A stretch of DNA of 64,000 nt, taken from contig JAMKCH010079039.1 of assembly GCA_023653785.1 (NCBI GenBank), forward strand, positions 41,124-105,123, read 5' to 3'. The notes beneath the pieces are model-generated. The model did not search any database. It was given only the letters and a program-made list of their open reading frames with translations, and was not told the DNA's origin. Made by a program: the position numbers and the translations under genes. This stretch comes from Ophioderma brevispina. Its lineage: Eukaryota; Echinodermata; Ophiuroidea; Amphilepidida; Ophiodermatidae. This document shows, piece after piece, positions 57,885 through 64,000 of this stretch; positions within the stretch are counted from its first letter, which is position 1; each line of letters opens with the position of its first letter.

Positions 57885-58095
57885 TTACGTTTGTCCATAT
57901 TTTGTAGTTTTTGATGTTGGGTTCTTGACTATTTCAGTCTCTCCGTGCCTAGCGCCTCCGATTGAAAGCTTTCTCCCATGATAACAGTCAAGACTCAACA
58001 CCTACTGGAGATCAGTTCGAGTTCGAGAGACTTCTTCTGACCGGACTCCTCCTTCCGGCCAATTTCCCATCTTAGATCAGGTCATTGATTAATTG
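57885..58095 (+). repeat. Direct repeat, first copy (second at 60,380-60,520)
   Basis: Shared with 60,380-60,520: TTACGTTTGTCCATATTTTG, TTGG-TTCTTGACTATTTCAGT, CAGTTCGAGTTCGAGAGACTTCT, GACTGGACTCCTCCTT, CGGCCA-TTCCCATCTTAGATCA and GGTCATTGAT. This copy has an extra ~65 bases in the middle. It may be the untranslated junction region of the Penelope-like element. Confidence 0.75.
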
Positions 58096-58139
58096 GAGAC
58101 CCATTACGTTACTAAATGTAGATTGCAGCAAAGACACTC

Positions 58140-58950
58140 GCTTCTAGATTAAGTTTTACCCAACATTATCAATACAGATCAGGATGGATTTTTAAGAAAA
58201 CGTGGTGCAACTTTAAGTATTCCTCTTATAGAAGACGTTTTGCGATATACAGAAAAAGAACATGTAGAAGGGGCTATGATTTGCATTGATTTTTATGTTC
58301 TTGAGAAGATAAACCTCGGCAGTCAAATGAAACAAATGGATTATTACTATACTTACTGAAAGTTGTATTCTACATAATCGTCACATGTCACAAGAAGATG
58401 GTTTAAGACAAGGTTGTAATTTATCCCCATTATTGTTTATATTAACTGCAGAAATTTTGGCTAGCAAGATAAGACAAACAGAAGATATTCGAGGCATTAG
58501 TTTACCCTTTGTATGTACACTACGGTGCTAACGAAGTCAAAATAACCCAGTTCGCTGACGACACGACTATCTTTGTGAGGGACGAACGGTCAATATTAAA
58601 TGTTATTAAAATACTTGATAGCTTTACAGAAGTATCAGGGTTGAATCTCAACAAAAAAACAGATGTTGTTTGGGTTGGTGCAAAGAAAGGCTGTAAAAAG
58701 TAAATTAGGTAGAATTAATTGGAAATTCGAACCTGATAACAATATTAATGTATTAGGTGTAATAGTTAATCAGAAAATAAAAATGGAAGCATTAACCATT
58801 GTTGACCGAAAACTGGGAACAAAAAATGGTCAAAATTGAAAAGTCGATTAGAACTTGGACAATGAGAAACTTTTCAATGGTCGGTAAATTCTTGTAGGAC
58901 TCAGTTCAGTAGCCTTGGATGAGCACATATTAACAACAGCTGACGATGCA
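58140..58950 (+). pseudogene. L1/Tx1-like LINE reverse-transcriptase fragment
   Basis: RT landmarks in order across frames: LPNIINTDQDGFLRKRG (about 58,152), IPLIEDVLRYTEKEHVEGAM (about 58,220), GLRQGCNLSPLLFILTAEIL (58,401-58,460), ITQFADDTTIFVRDE (catalytic FADD at 58,551-58,562) and SGLNLNKKTDVVWVG (about 58,638), then a thumb-like stretch to about 58,950. The SPLLF and FADD motifs are intact. The core between about 58,290 and 58,390, which should hold the first catalytic Asp region (FDS), is deleted. There is no endonuclease domain and no clear 3' tail. It is inserted between the two direct repeats that flank 58,095-60,380. Confidence 0.88.
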
Positions 58951-59222
58951 TGTCCTGGGTATCATCAACCGTACTAAAATACATGGAATGTATTTGTTCA
59001 ATACAATGGTGAATGAAAGCTATTGAACTGTGCCATGGGAATTGTGATTTTATTAGCTCAGAGTAATGGTTAACTTGTTCATGATATAAATAGCACGGTC
59101 ATGGGCCATTGTGCTGTATTCCAGAGTCTGCTTGGTGTAAAGACGGTTATATAATCCACATCTTAGTTAATAAGCTAATAGGTATTTGGGTATTGTTATA
59201 AAGGGCTGCCTCGTGAAGCTCC

Positions 59223-60036
59223 TTAACACTTAAGTGACCAAGGGGTTTTCACTCCCGTTGGTGCCCAAGGGGGGGGGGGGGGGGGGGGGGGGGTTTCAAT
59301 GGGACCCCCTAAGAAACCACTTTCCCAGAGTGAATTTTGCAGGAAATTTATACCACAGGTGAAGGGTCATAAGGACAACCCCAAATCAGCAACAAAAAAT
59401 GAAATTTGTTATTTGGCTGCAATAGGGGCAAAAATTGTTTCAAACACGCGAAAATTGGGAAAAAGACGGAATTCAATGGAGCCTTGCGCTTACACCAAAC
59501 ATTTTGAAAACTTATTTTATGTTGATATCTATCTAGAAGGACCCAAATTCCTAATGTAACACAAAATAGCAGTTTTAGGGAATCTGTATTTTTTACGGGT
59601 GTTGCAAAATGCACGTCCTTCCCATAGAGTTTGTACAGTAACGGTTGGCAACATACACTGATGAATTGTTCGTCTCAGCCACATTAAAGGGTTTATTTTT
59701 TTTTAATGTTACTGATAAGGTTTTACTTAATGTATGTGTAAACTTTTATCACGCAAAAAAAAATGCTTTGGTTCTGTTTTTCTTCTATTTTTAAAAAATA
59801 TTCTTGAAATGACTTCCGTAAGGCCCAAGGGGGGGGTTCCAGGGACCCCACTAAATTAACTTGTTAACGGCTTGGCCAATTTTAAATGATTTGGTATGAA
59901 AAGAAGCGCATTTGAAAGTCAGAACAATTACAAAAAAATTCGGCGCAAAAAAAATCCCACGCGTAAAAGCGGCCAGCGCGAAAACAAATTTTGGGGGTCC
60001 ATAGGAACCCCCCCCCCTTGGTCACTTAAGTGTTAA
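59223..60036. mobile_element. TTAA-flanked TIR element, 814 bp
   Basis: TTAA plus perfect 17 bp inverted ends, CACTTAAGTGACCAAGG, at both termini. Subterminal G/C runs (about 59,271-59,293, 59,830-59,837 and 60,009-60,017) are embedded in inverted words GGGACCCCCTAAG / GGGGGTCC. TTAA target sites suggest piggyBac-type transposition. The ORF at 59,299-59,559 is not preserved in the relative at 47,110-48,035, so the element is judged non-autonomous. Confidence 0.9.
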
Positions 60037-60379
60037 TAGCTTATGAAGGACCAAAGGTCTATATAGCGTCACTTACAAGCTCCATAAACAAAGGCCAGCT
60101 ATGCAAACTTCGGTTTCTTTATTAAAATGTAATTTAAATGGTCATGAAAGGAAGGCATGCTCTAAGCTTTGATTTTTCCAGAGAGCATGCCCCTGAAGTT
60201 TCTCAAATTTTTCTCATTTTTTCTTGATACAAGTGTATTTTGGGGATAAAACACACCTGCGTACATGATAAAGTGTTGTAAAACACCAACTCAAAATTGA
60301 TGGTTGAAATTTAACTATGATGATTATAGAGGGCCTTCTACAGTTCTTATCCGGCTATGTCCTATGGTTATGAGTTATT

Positions 60380-60520
60380 TTCGTCTACGTTTGTCCATAT
60401 TTTGCTGTTTAGATATTGGCTTCTGGACAATTTCAGTTCGAGTTCGAGAGACTTCTCCTAACTTATATGACTGGACTCCTCCTTTCGGCCATTCCCATCT
60501 TAGATCAGGTCATTGATAAG
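60380..60520 (+). repeat. Direct repeat, second copy
   Basis: See 57,885-58,095. This copy lies just upstream of Penelope-like RT sequence, as expected if the repeat is the element's leader or tandem junction. Confidence 0.75.
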
Positions 60521-60679
60521 ATATTAATGACATTAACTCAAACATGTTCAAAATGAACTTGCAAATCCAATAACTTAACCTCTGGAGAACGTAAAGCATG
60601 CTGACAAAGATGGTGCTATAGTTGTCTGGACCAAGAATTAGCCGACGCTAGAGACACCTTGATGCCCTTCCCTTCCTGA

Positions 60680-61030
60680 TGATCTGTGGATGAAATCATA
60701 CTGAGCTTCCACCTAAGCTACCATCTCATCAACAGATCTCAGGCTCTTATTCCATTTTACATGTGCCCAAGAACTACAATCCTACAACTGTCCTGGTCGT
60801 CTAGCGTCTCATCTCCTAGCTACCTACCATTACATCTAGCTCAATTTATCGATGAATTTTCGTCCCATTGTGAGATCTCTACCATCCTATGTTCAAGACT
60901 CTTCCCATTCTCTTCGCATTATTCAAAGACAGTACTTTGGTAGAGATCCTGTCCTTTTGTTTAATATGCATGTATTTTACTTCTGTAATACTTGCATACC
61001 ATATATAGGGCCCCATGTCACTTGGGGAAA
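60680..61030 (+). pseudogene. Penelope-like reverse transcriptase, middle part
   Basis: The frame at 60,686 reads IPFYMCPRTT (family: FY-x-LPKIHK) and LAQFIDEF; the frame at 60,852 reads NFRPIVRSLPSYVQDSSH. In Penelope-like RTs these correspond to the block RPIVS...I-(A/S)-x-F-(V/I)-D...L-x-P-(L/I)-V-x-x-LPSYVQDT-x-x-(F/L). The next block, LFNMHVFYFCNTCIPY, occupies the place of L-x-(T/S)-x-DV-x-SLYTNIP, which carries a catalytic Asp that is lost here. It is a dead fragment. Confidence 0.7.
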
Positions 61031-61479
61031 TTACTTAAAGTAAGCAAAGTTTCCAAAAAATTTGGAAGTTCTTCTGAAGTTGGCGAAAGGCAGATTCTAG
61101 GAAACCTTGGAAAACCTTGTGCAACTTAAGGAGATTTGCGACTCTGAATTTAACCTACTTCTGAATCTTCCCAAGTGGACATGGGGCCTGATAATGAAGG
61201 CTTGGAAAGCGATTACGTTGTACATTGATCGTCGCGTTTGATAAAAGGAATATATTCCGCTGACTATTCTTCGCCATGCGGAACTTGTCTAAAATTGAAA
61301 GTTCACTTTCAGGTCAAGATTTTCATATCAAAGGCGCGTAGCAAGGGGATCCAAGCTAATCTAGATCAGAGATTCGCATGGTATTTTGAGAAAAAAAGAC
61401 TTTTCAATACCTATAATGGTCCTATTCCCATTGTAACGGATACATCTGATATTGTTGGAGTATGGTTGGAAACTTAGAC

Positions 61480-61740
61480 ACTTTATTAAATGTTCCAGCT
61501 TTTCACCATCATGAAATTTACCATGGTACCTCATGGTCCGTTTCTGATATTGGTCAACTTTTTAGATCTTACTATTTCCGTTGCCTCCGACAACTTCTCC
61601 ACCTCCATTTACTATAAGAGACTGATTCGCCACACTTCTCCGTACTCATCTACTCACCCCATCCAAATGTAGAGATTCCATCCCTTATGCTCAATTCAAA
61701 CGTTTGCGTCGTATTGTAGTGATATGATGACTTAACACCA
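61480..61740 (+). pseudogene. Penelope-like reverse transcriptase, C-terminal part
   Basis: The 61,490 frame reads VNFLDLTISVASDNFSTSIY then YKR. The following DNA encodes, across frames, YSSTHPIQ and IPYAQFKRLRRI. This matches the Penelope-like RT block (V/I)-x-FLDL-x-(V/I)...L-x-T-x-(V/L)-Y-x-KPTDSHxYLxYxSxHPxHxKxSIPYxQxLRLRRIC, which follows the YxDD motif. About 450 bases between this and the preceding fragment lack the YxDD core. Confidence 0.85.
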
Positions 61741-61744
61741 AAAC

Positions 61745-62384
61745 AGAAGAGATGGGATCTCTTTTTCAACGAAATACCTTATAAAAAAACAATTATCATG
61801 ATAAACAACGATATACCATGGAACAGAGTGAAGCTCTTCAAATGGTCTTCTAAATCAGATGACAAAAATTCGTAATCCCTCTTGTCATAGCTATCACACC
61901 AGCCCACATTACAACAAGTTGCGGACCATCCTCCATAGAAACGTGATGTTGAAAATGCACGCGTATTTACTGCACATGCTGCACACATAATTAATTTTGT
62001 GGTGAGAGTGGGATTGGAGAGCAAAACCCCTCTAATTACTAATTACTTCTTTTGTTAGGCATTGTGCAAGGCGTTTCGGTTTTATTTGCTATATAGAGAG
62101 AGAGAGAGAGAGTCGAGGTGATGCCCAGCCACGGTAGTTCATATATGGTCGTGTGGCCAAGGAAAATAAGGTATGGTCACAGTGCTATGAAGATATACAT
62201 GTTTAGACATGTACTAATGAACGGGCGTTGCAACAAAAGTCTTCGTAAGGTTCTACACTACTACAAGAGATAAAAAATACATTACCCAAAGCAAGCTATA
62301 AAGTCTAAGGTGTCATAAAGCATAAGCAAATCATGCAGTAAGCATGAGGGTGACACGAAATGAACAAGAGAAAAAAGCTATGAC
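61745..62384. other. No gene; GA microsatellite at about 62,091-62,113
   Basis: Non-coding DNA between oppositely oriented Penelope-like fragments, with a (GA)n tract of about 11 repeats. The right part (from about 62,150) is probably 3' untranslated sequence of the minus-strand Penelope-like copy. Confidence 0.5.
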
Positions 62385-63280
62385 AAGATGTGAGTTCACA
62401 ATGAGTTAAATAAGCAGCCAGTGCACTGAATATGTCGAACTTTACGTTGATGCCAGCAGGCTTGAGGGGTTAAGAGCACGATGATAAGTTGTTCGGCAAT
62501 GTGACGTTGGGAGTCAGAGTTGCCACTCGTTACTAATAACACATGTGATGGTAACATCATTCATGCAAGGTCGGTTGGTTAAAAATGGCCGGCAACAGGC
62601 TTGGATCTGATGTTCTTTTCGATGGAGTGGAGATGGTCAGAAAACGGACGGCAATAGGGTGTGGTTCGCCATGTAATAGTGACCACATCGACAGAAAAAC
62701 AATGGCATAAATGACGTTTTTACTAATACAGTCAATGGAGAGGTGATATGGTGTTCGCGCCCTGTGGGTCCAATAATCTTGGAGGAGTGTAGAACATATG
62801 TGCAGGTCTACACGTTTACGATGCATGGGGACATGCCTGGAGACTGAGGTTGGGGATAACTGGCACGAACAAGTAGGGTAGAGATGTTGCTTTCGCGGCG
62901 CAATGCCGTAATGGGAAAATCCTTGAAAGATGTCCTTAGTGGTGTGGTGTTGGCAGAGAATACGAGTCTTGGTTAATGATTGCATTGCGAATTGATTGTT
63001 GGACCGGATGGACGTTCAGGCACCAATGGTATACGGTCATTTTCCTTTGAAGTCTTCTCAGAGGGTTGAAGTGCGCTCTCTCTATTAAACAGTTGATCCT
63101 TTCGAACAAGCAGATGGGGTGATGTGTTCGGATAGCCTAGACGGTGGAAGAAAGATATCATGTAGTTCGGATTGAGTGGCATAAGAGATGGAATTATTAC
63201 ACCGTCTTCGAGAATCTGAAATTGGTGAACAAAACAACCTACGAAAAGGACGTTCACAAAATAAACATTTATACACAATC
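62385..63280 (-). pseudogene. Penelope-like element: RT C-terminus, linker and GIY-YIG, minus strand
   Basis: Reading down the minus strand: RESALQPSEKTSKENDRIPL (63,090-63,035; the RIP(F/L)V motif after RT), TTKDIFQGFSHYGIAPRKQ (about 62,940), a basic stretch with RKR-C in an adjacent frame, CISKNVIYAI (about 62,720), CRCGHYYM in a second frame (the C-x-C-G-x-x-Y strand), then DHLHSIEKNIRSKPVAGHF in a third (about 62,590-62,640), and LKPAGINVKFDIFSA (about 62,425-62,470), the family's C-terminal block. Order and spacing are native; three or more frameshifts break it. Upstream RT is replaced by LINE sequence. Confidence 0.85.
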
Positions 63281-63334
63281 CGACTATTGGATAAACAAAA
63301 ATAGATAATGACTATTAAAAAGAAAAAATTAGGC

Positions 63335-64000
63335 TTGATAACAGCACGTAGGAACTTGATAGATGTTTGTTCATTTTTGTTTTGACATAAATGAAGAGGG
63401 GGAGTGTTTTAAATGGGATGGCAAGTTGACCAAAGAAGGACCTGAATTCTTATTGGTTATTTGCCCGGACAGTGTTATACATTTTAACTTGAGGAATGTC
63501 AGCATGCCTTGTTTGATAATGGTGGTGGGAGTATGAAAGATGCAAAATTCCTGCCTTCAGAAGATCATTTGGCAGTAAGTTATGGTTAAATTGACCGAAG
63601 TTAGCAAGGTTTTAAGACATGAGAAAAAGGGATAGGTATGAGCTAACCACAAGGAATAGGTGCACGTTGTAATTATAGTTTTCTGAAGTAGGAAAAGTGA
63701 TCTAAACCATTGTGTTAGAGTCAGCCACAAGACATAGCACCATAGGAATATACGGTAAAACAAGACAATTGTAAGTGTTATGAAGCGATTTGTGTGGTAG
63801 AAATTGGTCGAACTTTACGAATAACTCCATTGTATTGGGATAATTTTTGAAATGTGTTAGGTATGAGGAATTCCAGGATATAGTTTGATCAATAAGAATG
63901 CCAAGGAATTTAGTAGTTAGATCCTGTGGATAAATGCGGGCGGGTCGCTAATATTTATGTACAACTTTAATATGAGTTTATTTGTAAGATCATATAGTTA
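63335..64000 (-). pseudogene. CR1/jockey-like LINE reverse transcriptase 3' part, runs off window
   Basis: The minus-strand translation begins at the window edge with TTKFLGILIDQTISWNSSYL, the block K-(F/Y)-LG-(V/I)-x-(I/L)-D...L-x-W after the catalytic core. It continues with LFLLQKTIITTCTYSLWLAH and TYPFFSCLKTLL (family: L-x-x-LQ-K-x-A-(I/V)-R-I-(I/V)...H-T-x-P-(L/I)-F-x-x-L) and, near 63,360-63,400, a segment with the Pro-Leu-x-x-(F/L)-x-x-K-x-K-x-x-L ending. Frames are interrupted. The 5' part lies beyond the window. It abuts the Penelope-like fragment on the same strand. Confidence 0.8.

Noticed and set aside
59299..59614. ORFs of 86 and 88 codons inside the TTAA element
   Set aside because: The related element at 47,110-48,035 does not preserve them, and no transposase motif is present.

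Overview
This is repeat-dense, low-gene-density DNA from a eukaryote. The background is AT-rich, there is no bacterial-style gene packing, there are many microsatellites and minisatellites, and decayed retroelements and TIR elements lie every few kilobases. The lineage is most likely an invertebrate animal. The one convincing host-type coding segment is a hyalin-repeat (HYR) exon flanked by phase-1 introns. HYR repeats are greatly expanded in echinoderms, hemichordates and cephalochordates. Together with GIY-YIG Penelope-like elements, several LINE types and a Ty3/gypsy element, this favours an invertebrate deuterostome, but the species cannot be fixed from the sequence. No complete gene, rRNA, canonical tRNA or CRISPR array was found.

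Layout. 0-5 kb: an inverted-repeat element, low-confidence coding-like stretches, then three related TG-rich units. The third unit (3,593-3,837, minus) carries the HYR exon; its sister unit has lost nearly all of it. 5-11.7 kb: sparse DNA with small TIR elements. 11.7-17.6 kb: a GC-rich, frame-broken Ty3/gypsy retrotransposon on the minus strand in the order gag-protease-RT-RNase H-integrase, with no LTRs recognised. 19.5-20.3 kb: a ~153 bp tandem repeat carrying AGGTCAAAGGTCA motifs. 21.3-23 kb: a long foldback element, then two TTAA-bounded elements that share one TTAA. 26-31 kb: further TIR elements and a LINE scrap. 32.9-33.9 kb: the longest unexplained ORFs. 34.6-37.6 kb: three different tandem repeats. 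39.5-46.2 kb: copies of a ~500-650 bp repeat 5.3 kb apart and a possible hAT transposase scrap. 47-49.6 kb: TIR elements and a LINE 3' end. 50.06-51.73 kb: a 22 bp satellite. 53-56.3 kb: SINE-like repeats, a palindromic MITE and foldback elements. 57-64 kb: a mosaic of Penelope-like and LINE fragments in both orientations, including a duplicated GIY-YIG domain and an 814 bp TTAA element.

How the parts relate: nothing here forms a pathway or operon. The biology visible is mobile-element invasion, nesting and decay next to, or within introns of, an HYR-domain gene. Sister repeat copies differ by many single-base indels, so part of the frame disruption may be long-read assembly error rather than true decay.
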